A stretch of 64,000 bases of DNA from Cantharellus purpuraceus (Eukaryota; Basidiomycota; Agaricomycetes; Cantharellales; Hydnaceae): positions 496,001 to 560,000 of the forward strand of contig JALBUN010000011.1 in the NCBI GenBank assembly GCA_025174535.1, read 5' to 3'. The notes below the pieces were generated by a model. The model was not told the DNA's origin. It ran no database searches and saw nothing but the letters and a program-made list of their open reading frames with translations. Below are positions 11,094 to 22,129 of this stretch, one piece after another. Both the position numbers and the translations under genes were made by a program. The stretch's first letter is position 1. Every line of letters starts with the position of its first letter.

Positions 11094-11610
11094 TGTTATG
11101 ACTATATTCATTAACTCCCAGATCCCCATCCGATCCACTCAGATCCCCGCGCGTATGAAATCTATACTCCATTTGGAAACTGCCCCATCTCCATCTACCT
11201 GTCCAATTGTCACCGCCAATTCCGCCCATCCATCTCTGGTTCTGATTGATGCATCAGCATCACCATAGGAACCCAGACATCCATCCCCATCAGACTCAGA
11301 CATACTCATGTAAAGCCATCGGCCTTGGAGACCCATCAATGGAGTAATTATTATTAGATTTCAAAATATGTATTTAAGTTGCCCGACTGGGGACTTCATT
11401 CCCCAGTTTGAATATCAAATCACACCTAGTTCCTAAGTCCAATCCTAACTCTCTAAGTTGTACTCTGTCTCCGAAATCTTGGACACTGGTATTAGTAAGG
11501 GTGCAGCACATAAGCTGAAGCCAAGTCCATTCCGACCTCCACGACGTGCTCCAACTCCGACAAAACCTCTGACCCAATCTCCGACCCCCAATTGGACCTA
11601 GTGCATAACA
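11094..11610 (+). repeat. Gypsy-1 3' LTR
   Basis: 517 bp, TGTTATGACT...GCATAACA, preceded by a purine-rich run (AAATGGAGAGATA), the likely polypurine tract. Confidence 0.9.
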
Positions 11611-12573
11611 CACAGGAAGTGAAGCAATAGAGATTTTTATGCTTGTCACATGTAGTTCACGCTTTACTGCTGATGCAATGTAAAGTCAAGATTGACAGGC
11701 ATTCAAGGGTTCAGATACTTCAAAGGGGGAAGTAACCTAGTGCCTTAGTACTGCGGGTTGAGTGGATTAAAGCCAACAATAATCCCTTCAACGTAAAAAG
11801 ATAGATACGCACTTGAACACTTCCTTCTGAACAAGCATATTCACTGTATGTGTCTTATCCATGATAGAATCAAAAGTCAAGGGATATTAATCTCATCTCA
11901 AAGAGGTGAATTAATAGACTGTGGTGTTGATTTATTGAAATGCCCACAATTGAACCAACCGATCAATAGCAAAGTACGTGTTAACCTGACTAACCTCAGA
12001 GTCTCAATTAAACGTGCAGTATTCTTGACCAATCAATAGCCTAGTACGTATTAACCTGACTAACCTCAGAGTCTCAATTAAACATGCAAGGTTCTTGATT
12101 ATAACCAATTGCCTGATACATGATAATTTGACTAACCTCAGAGTCTCAATTACATGTGTAAGGTTCTTGATCAATGAATAACAATTAATACACTTCAAGT
12201 TACTGCTCTGAGTGGGCTTGTAGTGTGTTAATTACTAATCAGTTACTCCATATTAACCTCTTCTCTGGGTTTGATTAATATTAGAGCCTGCTGCACTTGT
12301 AATATAATAGCTTCTGGCTTCTCCGAGAGTCAATCAAAGTTAATATACCTTAAGAGTAGCTGATATAAGTGTGATGCTTATGTGATGATTACTCAATGCT
12401 TGAGTAGACACTGCTGTGTGTGTGTGGTAAAAAGATATTCTTATTGCACTGCTGTTGCAGCCCTTTTTATATACATGGGCTATCTAGCTTATGTAACTAA
12501 TTAGAGAATATCCCTGAGGCTTAAGGAAGCCCCTAGAAGAAGGCTGGAGAACCTTGTGGAAGGTCCAGGAAGG
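11611..12573 (+). repeat. LTR-like repeat interrupted by Gypsy-2 (left part)
   Basis: No gene. The sequence continues after Gypsy-2 at 20413-20535. It resembles family B LTRs in layout, with segments like TTCAGATACTTCAAAGGGGGAA near its start and a TTTTTATATA TATA region near 12470. Three tandem copies of a roughly 70-bp unit containing CTAACCTCAGAGTCTCAATT lie at 11945-12175. Gypsy-2 inserted into its right end. Confidence 0.55.
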
Positions 12574-12935
12574 TGTCAGGGTTCAAATAAGTCATATTCT
12601 ATTTTTAGTATTTTCTCTTGACACCCCTATCAGCGCAGCCTGTCAGGGTGCGTCTCCCCTATTTCATTGCCCCTATCACTTCCCCTATCCTTCCTCCCCT
12701 ATCTTGGTTCTCCTATCTGTCTCCATCATTTAGTATAAAGACTTGCCTTGGTGCAGTGTGATCCCCTCAGCTTGATCTCTGAGGATATCTGCTGTACCAG
12801 GTAAGACCCATGTATTTATCAGAAACAGCTGTATAGACTGAGGATATCCGCTGTACCAGCTGGCATTATTTCTTATCGGCTCTCACTTATTGAGTATCTT
12901 GTTGTTGTGGCCTTGTCATCAGTGTCGCCCTCACA
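12574..12935 (+). repeat. Gypsy-2 5' LTR
   Basis: 362 bp, TGTCAGGGTTCAAATAAG to CCCTCACA. It contains the repeated motif GAGGATATCYGCTGTACCAG. Confidence 0.95.
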
Positions 12936-13003
12936 GAAGATCAAGCTCATAAGACAACCCCACACCTCATAACACTTTCCCTATTAACTACTTCACTGAT
13001 ACC

Positions 13004-14146
13004 ATGACCGATCAGCTCCCTGAAGCCTATTGGGACACTCTAGGTGAAAGTGGTGGCTTTCTGTGAGCGTTGTTCAACACCCAGGCACAGCAGCTCCAGC
13101 AGCTGCAACTCCAGAACCAGCACCTCCAGAGCCAGTTCACCAATGTCCAGAACAACCTAGCAGATGCTGCCACTGCTGCTGCCATCACTGCAGCACAGAC
13201 CATCTCTCAGACCACCTCATTTCCCACACCTTCTCCTACATCGTCATCCGTTCGCCCAATAAGGGCAGCTGAACCAGCCAAATTCAATGGAGATCGTGCA
13301 GAGACGGAAGGTTTCATTCACTCTATCAGGCTTGCCATTGCAGTCCAGCCTACATCTTTCCCAGATGAGCAGACCAAGATCCTCTATGCCCTCTCTTTTA
13401 TGACAGGAGGTTCTGCTGAAGTATGGGTGCACAATGAGACACAGGCAGTCATTGACAGGACCTCACCACTCTCCACCTTGGAGGAATTCATTAAGCAGGT
13501 GGAGAATGCTTTTGGGGACCCTGACCGCTCTCGAACAGCACGAACAAAGTTACATGATCTTAGGATGACACCTGGCATGTCAGCAGATGAATACACAGCA
13601 CAGTTTGAGATACTAGCAGGAAGGACTGGGTTTAATGATGCAGCACTGGAAGATGCCTATGCCCGAGGGCTCCCTGCAATGATTCTTGACAAGATCCATG
13701 CACAGCCATCCCTCCCGTCCGATCTCAAGGCATGGAAGGAAGCAGCCTGTCAAATTGACCGCAACCACCGTCATCTTCTAGAAGTGAGATGTGCTCAGAC
13801 TTCCCTCACTCCTGCCCACTCTACCCCATCCCGCCCTCACAGCACTCCGGCCATCTCTGTACCAACTACCTTGGCAACCTCTAATGGTGCTGCACCTATG
13901 GATATTGACTCCAACCGCCATCACATTGAGACTCAGACGTGCTATAACTGTGGAAAGCATGGCCATATATCCCCAGCATGCCCTGAACCACGCAAGGAAC
14001 ATATCCGAGCTGATCTCACACAAACAGCAATTGCAGGCATGATATCAGAGTCAGTAGCAGCTGCACTGAAGGCCAAGGAAGAAGTGCAGAAGGCAGTAAT
14101 TCCAAAGCAAGAGGAGAAGCAGGATTTTCAGGCCAGTCAGCAGTGA
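13004..14146 (+). pseudogene. Gypsy-2 gag
   Basis: Starts at ATG 13004 (MTDQLPEAYW). An in-frame TGA at 13064-13066 interrupts codon 21, after which the same frame is open to 14146. The protein has a Gln/Leu-rich N-terminal coiled coil, a retrotransposon gag core (LSFMTGGSAEVW, DEYTAQFEILAGRTGF, YARGLPAMILDKI) and a CCHC knuckle CYNCGKHGHISPAC near 13938-13980. Nucleocapsid and capsid precursor. It would be intact but for the single stop, which fits a CGA to TGA change. Pol follows in the -1 frame, overlapping the gag stop, consistent with frameshift or re-initiation expression. Confidence 0.85.
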
Positions 14147-17100
14147 AGAGCATGCCCTGCCTGACAAACCGGTTTTCAGTTCTTGAATCATGTACTGTAG
14201 GGCTCACAAGCGATATGTTACACGCACACTCCCTTGTCCATCAGACTGAAACCAAAACAGCCATGCCTGAAAACCCTTCTCAACTTCCAGCTAAACATGA
14301 TGACCCTCCTCGTCTCTACCTTCGATCTGCAGACATCCGTCAATGTACAAGAATTCCCATGAAAATCCACTCGGTAGACACTGGATACCCTCTAGCCGTG
14401 GATGCACTCCTCGATAGTGGTGCTACAGGAATGTTCATTGATGCAGAATATGTCAAAGCAGAGAAACTTCAAACACACCCTCTACCATGTGCCATACCTG
14501 TTTATAACATTGATGGGACCCCAAATGAAGCAGGTTCAATCAAGGAAGAAGTCGATCTCATCTGCACATATGGGACCCATACCGAACGTGCCACATTTTC
14601 AGTCACAAGCCTGGGAACAATTTGGCATAATTGTTGGGCACACCTGGCTTGTGAAGCACAACCCAGAGGTAGACTGGCGTACAGGAAAGGTACAGATGAC
14701 TCGCTGCCCTGATTCATGTGGAGAAGTACCAGAACACAAAGAGCATTCGCTTGGTACAACTCCTTCAAATGGCAAGAACTCACACAGGCAACTCCAATAC
14801 GAGGGAGACCGAACATTTGTTATCTTTGTAGAAGAAGACTTGGAGAATATCTATGCTGGTTCAACAGTTTCTCAACAGCTCACACAGAAGGCTGCAGAAT
14901 CTACTCCAGTCAAAACCTTTGAGGAGATTGTCCCAAAGGCATACTGGGGATTTAAGGATGTTTTTGCAAAGGAGTCCTTTGACCAACTTCCACCTCGAAA
15001 ACTGTGGGACCACGCTATTGAACTCACTCCAGGAGCGCAACCCTTCAGCACAAAGGTCTATCCAATGTCCCCAAATGAGCAGAAGGAGTTGGACGCATTC
15101 CTTGAGGAGAACCTACGGAATCATTGTATACATCCCAAGTCACCCATGGCATCCCCTGTCTTTTTTGTGAAGAAGAAGGACGGTAATCTTCGTTTTGTGC
15201 AAGACTACCGCAAGCTGAATGATATCACAATCAAGAACGCCTACCCACTACCCCTGGTACCAGACATCATGAATAAAATTGCCGCAGCCAATGCCAAGTA
15301 CTTTACCAAGCTTGACATCTGATGGGGATATAACAATGTGCGTATTAAAGAGGGCGATGAGTGGAAGGCAGCCTTTCAAACCAATCATGGTCTATTTGAA
15401 CCCCTGGTCATGTTCTTTGGTCTCACAAACAGCCCAGCAACCTTTCAGACAATGATGAATGGCATTTTCAAGGAGCTCATTGATGATGGCACTATGGTAG
15501 TGTTCATGGACGACATCCTCATTTTCACTGAATCCCTAGAACAACACCACACGGTCATGCAATCTGTCCTTGAAATTCTTCAGGCCAACCACCTGTACCT
15601 CAAACCAGAGAAATGCCTTTTCTCACAACAGAAGGTAGATTATCTTGGATTGATTCTCTCACAGGGACAGGTAGCTATGGACCCAGTTAAGGTGGCCAGA
15701 GTCAGAGACTGGCCCACACCATGCAATGTGACAGAAGTCAAATCCTTCCTGGGTTTCATCAATTTCTATCATCGCTTCATTGAGGACTTCTCACATATCA
15801 CAAAGCCTCTGAATCAGTTAACAAAGGCAGATACACAGTGGTCCTGGATACCTGATGGCCCAGAACAAGAAGCCTTTGATAAACTCAAGCAGCTTGTCAT
15901 GTCAACTCCAATCCTTGTCCTCCCAGATCAAACCAAGCATTTTCGACTAGAGACAGATGCTTCAGCATATGCAACAGGTGCTGTTCTATCTCAACTCTGT
16001 GACGATGAGAAATGGAGGCCGGTAGGTTTTGTATCCAAGAGCCTTTCAGATGCAGAGCACAACTATGCCATCCATGATAAGGAATTGCTCTCAGTCATCC
16101 ATGGACTAGAAGAATGGCACCACATCTTGGAAGGGACCAAATACAAGATTGAAATCCTTAATGACCATCAAAACCTCACATATTTCCGTACAGCTCAGAA
16201 TCTCAATCATCAACAAGCTCGCTGGTCACTATACCTTTCTCATTTTGACTTTGAACTGATCCACCGTCCTGGACGACATTCAGCCAAACCTGATGCCCTC
16301 TCATGACGTGTAGATCATAAGTGGGGGGAGGAAGATAACCAGAACCAGGTTCTTCTTGGCCCTGAGCTGTTCCACATCGATGCGACATCCACCTATCCAG
16401 GGCCAGAAGCTCAAATGATCACAGGAGAAGGAGACATATTCCTGGAACGTGTGCGGAACTGCACCAACAGAGATGAAAAGGTTGTAAAGGCTCTTAAGGA
16501 ACTTGGTCCCTCTCAGAATTTACGAGGACAGGAATGGACCGAGGAGAATGGACTCGTCCTCTATCGTGGCAAGGTATATGTCCCTCTTGACCCAAAATTG
16601 CGCCATGACATTGTAAGGGCACACCACGATACTCACATTACAGGTCACCCTGGTCGCTGGAGAACAACAGAACTTGTATCCCGCAGCTACTGGTGGCCTG
16701 GATTTGAACGATACATTGCCAAATATGTCAAGGGATGTGACCTCTGCAATCGGACAAAAACTTTCCCTGCTCCTCCTATGGGTAAACTCCTGCCTAATCG
16801 TGTCCCAGATCGGAGGTGGCAAATGATATCTGTTGACCTTATTGTAGAACTACCCATCAGCCATGGCTATGATGCACTCCTTGTCGTTGTGGACCGTCTT
16901 TCCAAACGAGCACATGTTATCCCTACCACCTCTGACATCAACTCCATAGGAGTTGCACGACTTTTCCGAGACCATGTGTGGAAACACCACGGCCTTCCTG
17001 AGGAGATCATCAGTGACTGTGGCACCCAGTTTGTCTCTCAATTTATGCGCGAGCTCAATAAGCTTTTGGGGATCAAGGTTGCAGCATCCACAGCATATCA

Positions 17101-18040
17101 TCCACAAACCGATGGTCAGACGGAAAGGGTCAATCAAGAAATTGAACAATACTTGAGGCTTTTCGTCAATCAGCACCAGGATGACTGGATTGAGTGGGTT
17201 CCTCTTGCCGAATTCACATACAACAACCGCATCCACTCCTCCACGCAATCAACCCCCTTCATGCTTGATACAGGCCAACACCCAAGGCTTGGGCTAGAGC
17301 CAATCCAAGAGACACGACTTGAAGCACTGGAAGAATTCACTGAGCGTATGGAGATGGCCACCACTGAGGCTCGCTCCACCCTGGAAAAGGCAGCAGATGA
17401 TATGGCACAATTCTATGATGCCCATCGGCAAGCAGCCCCAGTATACAAACTTGGTGACAAGGTCTGGCTCAATGCACAAAATATCACCACCACCCATCCA
17501 ACCAAGAAACTTGATCACAAATGGTTAGGACCATATGTGATTAATAAGGTGGTCTCACGAAATGCCTATGGCCTACAACTTCCCCCAATCTTTGGCTGCA
17601 CTCATCCAGTGTTCTCTGTTGTCTTACTCCATCCTTATGAAAAGGATCCCATCCCTGAACACCAGTCATCTCCTCCACCACCTCCAGTCATTCGAGATGG
17701 AGTACAGGAATACGAAGTTGGGAATATCCTCGACAGCAGAGTTTTCTGAGGAAGACTGGAATACCTGGTGCGTTGGAAGGGCTATGGAGCTGCTGACGAC
17801 CTCTGGATCCCAGCTAAGGATGCCAGTGGGGCTAGAAGGCGCATTGCAGACTTCCATCGGGAAAATCCTGAAGCCCCAAGGCATATTTCGGCAGCCACCT
17901 ATGTGGCTCTTCCCTTCAGACGCTTTGAGAACTTCACAGAACCTCCCAAACAGGTCCTCTTTGATTGGACAGCTGGCAGGAACCCAACATGTGGTATTGG
18001 ACACATTTCAGAGCCGCAGAATAGGCACAGTGAAGCTTAG
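14143..18040 (+). pseudogene. Gypsy-2 pol: protease-RT-RNase H-integrase-chromodomain (broken)
   Basis: Domains: aspartic protease (ALLDSGATGMFID near 14405-14445), RT (VFMDDILIF near 15500), RNase H (RLETDASAYATGAVLSQL near 15950; HNYAIHDKELL), integrase zinc-binding part (HITGHPGR...CDLCNRTK near 16630-16760) and D-D-E core (SVDLIVELP, ISDCGTQF, GQTERVNQE), and chromodomain (YEVGNILDSRVF-stop-GRLEYLVRWKGYGA near 17708-17790). Defects: a frameshift near 14610, and TGA at 15320-15322 (LDIxWGYNNVRI, normally Arg), 16304-16306 (PDALSxRVDHK) and 17747-17749 (within the chromodomain). Otherwise the reading is very well preserved, consistent with a recent insertion. Confidence 0.9.
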
Positions 18041-18079
18041 CGCTCACCAAATTCATCCATGCCGAAATTCCACTATCTG

Positions 18080-18087
18080 TATATAAG
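18080..18087 (+). promoter_or_regulatory. TATA box of the Gypsy-2 accessory ORF
   Basis: TATATAAG 67 bp upstream of the ATG at 18147, with a pyrimidine-rich leader and CCCACCATG start context. It suggests the accessory ORF is transcribed separately from gag-pol. Confidence 0.55.
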
Positions 18088-18146
18088 CCAGTGAATCCAC
18101 TTCCCCTTCCTCAATAAAACCATCATCGTTCACTACCCAACCCACC

Positions 18147-19992
18147 ATGCCTTACCAGTCTGAATCCACCCCTCTACGCTCACTCTGTTCCTACCCATCA
18201 ATCACTTGGTCAGTTGGCTCAAGGGATACTGCACGTGCTGTAGAGGATTATAACCTCCCATCTCCACCTCCACAAGTTCATTTCCCCTTCTGGCATCGTA
18301 ATCCATCAAGACGCCAGACATACTACATCGGGGACCCTCTATTCATTGGCAACTATGACATACCATACGCCTTCCAAGGGCTCGCTGGTAAAGTCACCTA
18401 TGAGGGAGGGGAGATGATACTTGGAGCAGTTTTCAGCACGAATGATCCCATATCCCCCGTGTTTTGGAACCCGCAAAATTATGGTGTTAGGGCAAACTCT
18501 AAATCACCACAATTCCGTGAATGAACAGCTGAGAAGAATATCAAACCCTGCTGCAGCACAACTCCAGAAACAATTTAATGTTTGTACTTTGGTTACAATC
18601 CTTTGTATTGGTCAATGCAGACTATACGCAGAAAGGTAATACATTTCTTAGCAGCAAGAAATGAATAAGACTTCCAGAGTCTAGAGTTCACGGACGCTTA
18701 GGGGTCCAGATATTCCAAAAAGAGGGGAATGCACTTAGAGGCTAAAGGAAGTAGGTGGATGAATCCAACCGTCCAACCAGTGGCACTCTGAAGCGAATAA
18801 CAGCAATGTGTGAAGTAGTCTAGCAACTGCTTCACACGAGTTCAAGCTTCTAATGCTCTGCAAAGGCAGTACACACTAGTAACTTAAACAAGAGCACTAA
18901 TGGCAGGACTATCGACAGACAATCTCACCCTGTAGATTCGTAGTCACGTGAGGCAGATACTACACTCACGCCCAAAGCAGGAATATCACTACTTTGAGTG
19001 CAATCAAGTACAGTTACACAACTGTAAAAGATCCTTGAACTGGTAATCAACAGTTACTGAGATAGAGGATGACACTGTATGTCACTCTAGTCACACTGGT
19101 GTGCAGAAGATGGGTAGAATATGATGATATGTTATTCTTTCAGAGGCAGAATGGCCTCCTTATATATTGTATTTACAGGGGCTGACTAATGGTTCTGGAA
19201 TATTCTACCTATTAATAGATGGAAACTACTGGAAGGTTGTGGAAGGTGGAAGAAAGGGGTAGAATATTCCAAGCCAATCACAGGAGCTGAATAATGGTTC
19301 TGGAAAGTTCTATCTAATAATAGAGGGAAACAGCTAGAATGTTATGGAAAGGGGTAGAATATTCCAAGGCAATCACCTGATTTGATCACCCATCAGCTGA
19401 TCTGATCCCTGAGCTAGGCACTGATCAGGCAAAAAGAAGGGTGTCCACCCTGTTTTCTGCACTGGTTTGGACAGCCATGGATAGCCACATGTCATGTGAT
19501 GATCTGCACAGAAAATAGTGCCCTGAGAGGCTGTGGTTGTTAAGTTACAGAATATTTATTGATCAGAGACATCTGAGCTTGAATTCAGGCCAAATGCCTG
19601 GTCCAAAAGGGGAGAGCCGGCTGTGTGAAGGTTTGTGGGCGCCTATGGGTCCACAACTGTAGCACAGCAGAAATAAATGATTCTGAGCTGAGTTCTGCAT
19701 GGAATATTCCCGAAAAAATATGGAAAAATAGAGAATATTTGAATAAGTCCATTCCAGGTACAAGCATCAAATATATGCGGATATTTAGGAATGGAAAAGC
19801 AAAGAATAGCACATTGGTGCTGCATAAATGGAATTTGATAGGGAAAAGGTGGTTCCCATACACCCCGGAGAGTTCACCATCCCACTTTACCCCAAGGCAG
19901 AGAAGAGTCACCATCAACACTCGTCATGGGCTCTACTTTGGCAGAGAGTGAGAAGGGACCTTGCAGAGTGCTTCAGGGTGTGTCTCTCTTGA
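18147..19992 (+). pseudogene. Gypsy-2 accessory ORF, split by a solo LTR
   Basis: Small ORF between chromodomain and polypurine tract. The first part runs 18147-18459. The frame resumes exactly after the inserted LTR and its target duplication at 19868 and ends at TGA 19990-19992, so the uninterrupted gene had 146 codons including the stop. Features: PSPPPQVHFPF, then YYIGDPLFIGNYDIPYAF, then a C-terminal segment with WALLWQRVRRDL and two late cysteines. These match in order the 144-codon ORF of repeat C (4054-4488, 20743-21177). Function unknown; no signal peptide or membrane segment seen. Confidence 0.7.
18460..19862 (+). mobile_element. Solo LTR, family B, copy 2
   Basis: 1403 bp from TGTTTTGGAACCCGC to TTCCCATACA, flanked by target duplication CCCCG (18455-18459 and 19863-19867). 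It is inserted in the Gypsy-2 accessory ORF, so it is younger than that insertion. Confidence 0.9.
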
Positions 19993-20032
19993 GATGGATG
20001 GGACGATAGTGCATATCGAGACGACATGCATT

Positions 20033-20042
20033 AAGAGGGAGG
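20033..20042 (+). other. Gypsy-2 polypurine tract
   Basis: AAGAGGGAGG three bases before the 3' LTR, the expected primer site for plus-strand synthesis. Confidence 0.75.
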
Positions 20043-20045
20043 TGA

Positions 20046-20407
20046 TGTCAGGGTTCAAATAAGTCATATTCTATTTTTAGTATTTTCTCTTGACACCCCT
20101 ATCAGCGCAGCCTGTCAGGGTGCGTCTCCCCTATTTCATTGCCCCTATCACTTCCCCTATCCTTCCTCCCCTATCTTGGTTCTCCTATCTGTCTCCATCA
20201 TTTAGTATAAAGACTTGCCTTGGTGCAGTGTGATCCCCTCAGCTTGATCTCTGAGGATATCTGCTGTACCAGGTAAGACCCATGTATTTATCAGAAACAG
20301 CTGTATAGACTGAGGATATCCGCTGTACCAGCTGGCATTATTTCTTATCGGCTCTCACTTATTGAGTATCTTGTTGTTGTGGCCTTGTCATCAGCATTGC
20401 CCTCACA
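20046..20407 (+). repeat. Gypsy-2 3' LTR
   Basis: 362 bp, differing from the 5' LTR only within AGCATTGCCC near its end. Followed by target duplication GAAGG. Confidence 0.95.
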
Positions 20408-20535
20408 GAAGGTGTCAGAACCTTCTGTGGCCGCTTTTGGCTGAAGTGCATGAACTCCGCTGCTTATGTAATATGCACATCATTTGCTCACATGCAAGTG
20501 CTTTTTGAGGTCACATGACATATTATATCAGCAAC

Positions 20536-21720
20536 CGATGACGAGCCAGGATGCATCAAGGACGTATATCGAACCACTCTGACAGTCCAACTCCGCCGGC
20601 GCCTTTTCACAAACTTTTAAATAGCACTGCAACTCTCTCTCCACCTCAGTCTCTAATTCTAGCCATCGATCATCACTCGTGTTTCATTGCCATCAATCAT
20701 TATCAGCCTTCTATTCACACCAATCCTTTCATCATCATTCACATGGCTTCCAATTCTATTCCCCTCTCCAACATCTCTTCTAATAATATGTCACACTGGT
20801 CTCTGGACACAGAGGACTATCAAAAATATGCCGAGCTCCACAGGCATGTTAAGCCACCTCCACGTGTCAAAATACTTCCAAAACTCTTTCAATGTCCAAG
20901 ATCCCCACCATGTCTCTCTTATGCCATTGGCGATCCCATATTCTTTCATGATTCCATTGAACCATATACATTCCTCAGTATTTCACCTCTATATCGTAAC
21001 ACGGACAGAAGAGTCGAACGTGAGGTAGAGTTTCAGTTGCCATCGCCGACCTATCCTCCCACTTCAATCCAACTCAGGTTACATCGTGTCAGGCAAAGGG
21101 ACCAAATATCCTTGGAACAGGATACCATATGGAGACAGATCACTAAGACAATAAGGAGTATTTGTTGTGGATGCTGACTGAAGTCCTCATGTGGCTCAGG
21201 GTCAATTTACCTTTGGAGCCATAGGGAAGATGGTATTGGTGGACGTTTCTATTGTTCTTTTATATGACCCACCCCTGTTTCATCTTTTAATTCATTCATA
21301 CACGACTTACTCATCCTTGTTCTATTTTTGGTTCTTTTATTACTCATCACCTCCTATCTGTCGCTTCATTTCTCCATGATTTCCCCATTAGTAGTTCAAC
21401 TTCACACGCTTCATCAGCTGGCTTGATCAGCATTTCTTGCATCATATTGCATCATTTGCTCCTCATATTGTGTCATTGTGCCCTGGGGATTTGTATATAA
21501 AAGGGCACTAGTTTCCGCCTTTTGGAATCAATCAACAAGTTTTCAGCCCACGCTCTAAAGTCAAAGTCCATGCTCTAAGTCTATGCTCTACGCTCTACAT
21601 CACAATCCATCAGCTCTACACTGAGGTAAAGCACCTTGGTTCAATGATCAGATTTCCCTCCACCACCAAGAGGTCGCTTCTCCTGAAACCAGCTTTTGCG
21701 TACCTCCCAACCGGGCTCTC
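20536..21720 (+). mobile_element. Repeat C copy 2
   Basis: About 1185 bp matching 3861-5050 almost throughout. One 12-bp segment near 21355 is absent here relative to copy 1. It contains the accessory ORF (20743-21177) and a TATA box (TATATAAAAG near 21494). To its left are the remains of the LTR-like repeat split by Gypsy-2, including family-B-like features. Confidence 0.65.
20743..21177 (+). CDS. Retroelement accessory ORF (copy in repeat C)
   Basis: Second intact copy of the 144-codon ORF, with YAIGDPIFFHDSIEPYTF and a TIRSICCGC tail. It differs from 4054-4488 at a few residues (for example YAELHRHV versus YTELHGHV). A TTTAAATAGC element lies about 125 bp upstream. An earlier in-frame ATG at 20551 would extend the protein, but copy 1 lacks an equivalent open frame, so 20743 is preferred. 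Function unknown. Confidence 0.6.
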   Translation: MASNSIPLSNISSNNMSHWSLDTEDYQKYAELHRHVKPPPRVKILPKLFQCPRSPPCLSYAIGDPIFFHDSIEPYTFLSISPLYRNTDRRVEREVEFQLPSPTYPPTSIQLRLHRVRQRDQISLEQDTIWRQITKTIRSICCGC

Positions 21721-21897
21721 CTGGGACCATCTGCACATCTATGGGTAGACACAGCTTGTTGGGGTATATGAAGTTCTAAACTACTTCAAATAAGGACTAT
21801 TATTTAGTAGTTCAAAGGTATTTCAAATGTTCTAATGAATGTACTTATATTTCACATTTTTGTGTATTTGAGCCCACAAGTATACACAATGGGTCAG

Positions 21898-22117
21898 TGT
21901 TGGTTCGCTTAAGGAATAGATCCTATAAGCCTGCGTGCAACGGTCCTAGCAAATAGACGGTGTGTAACACAGTTGTTCAGCACTCCAAAGATCAATCAGG
22001 TTGAGGGGTAGAGGTAGCACTGAGTAACAGGAAAGTGGAATAGTGCTTTGTGGTTGGATGAGGATGGGAGCAAAAGGTCGGTCCTGATGGCTGATCGTGC
22101 TCTGTGACTGGATGACA
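21898..22117 (+). repeat. Small LTR-like repeat D, copy 2
   Basis: About 220 bp, TGTTGGTTCGC to GGATGACA, in the opposite orientation to 5056-5279. It lies at the broken inner end of the minus-strand family B LTR. Confidence 0.5.
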
Positions 22118-22129
22118 ATGCCAAAGTAT

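Larger units (their letters stand above)
2310..11610 (+). mobile_element. Gypsy-1: degenerate chromodomain Ty3/gypsy (chromovirus) element
   Basis: A full-length but dead element. Order: 5' LTR (2310-2838), gag with a CCHC zinc knuckle, protease, reverse transcriptase, RNase H, integrase, chromodomain, a large antisense ORF, 3' LTR (11094-11610). Both LTRs start TGTTATG and end CATAACA, a perfect 7-bp terminal inverted repeat. No matching target duplication is seen (TCTTG left, CACAG right), so an end has been rearranged or the site has decayed. The LTRs differ clearly in sequence and length (529 and 517 bp), so the insertion is old. A 1.4-kb block at 3861-5279 is inserted between gag and protease. 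Confidence 0.9.
12574..20407 (+). mobile_element. Gypsy-2: young chromodomain Ty3/gypsy element
   Basis: Complete insertion bounded by 362-bp LTRs (12574-12935 and 20046-20407) and a perfect 5-bp target duplication GAAGG (12569-12573 and 20408-20412). Internal order: gag with CCHC knuckle, protease, RT, RNase H, integrase, chromodomain, then a separate accessory ORF with its own TATA box, polypurine tract, 3' LTR. The LTRs differ at only three adjacent-region positions (AGTGTCGCCC versus AGCATTGCCC), so insertion is recent. Four CGA-to-TGA type stops and one frameshift inactivate gag and pol. A family B solo LTR (18460-19862) sits in its accessory ORF. Confidence 0.95.

Noticed and set aside
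13004..14146. Programmed stop readthrough in Gypsy-2 gag at codon 21
   Set aside because: The TGA is so early and so like the other CGA to TGA changes that mutation is the simpler explanation.
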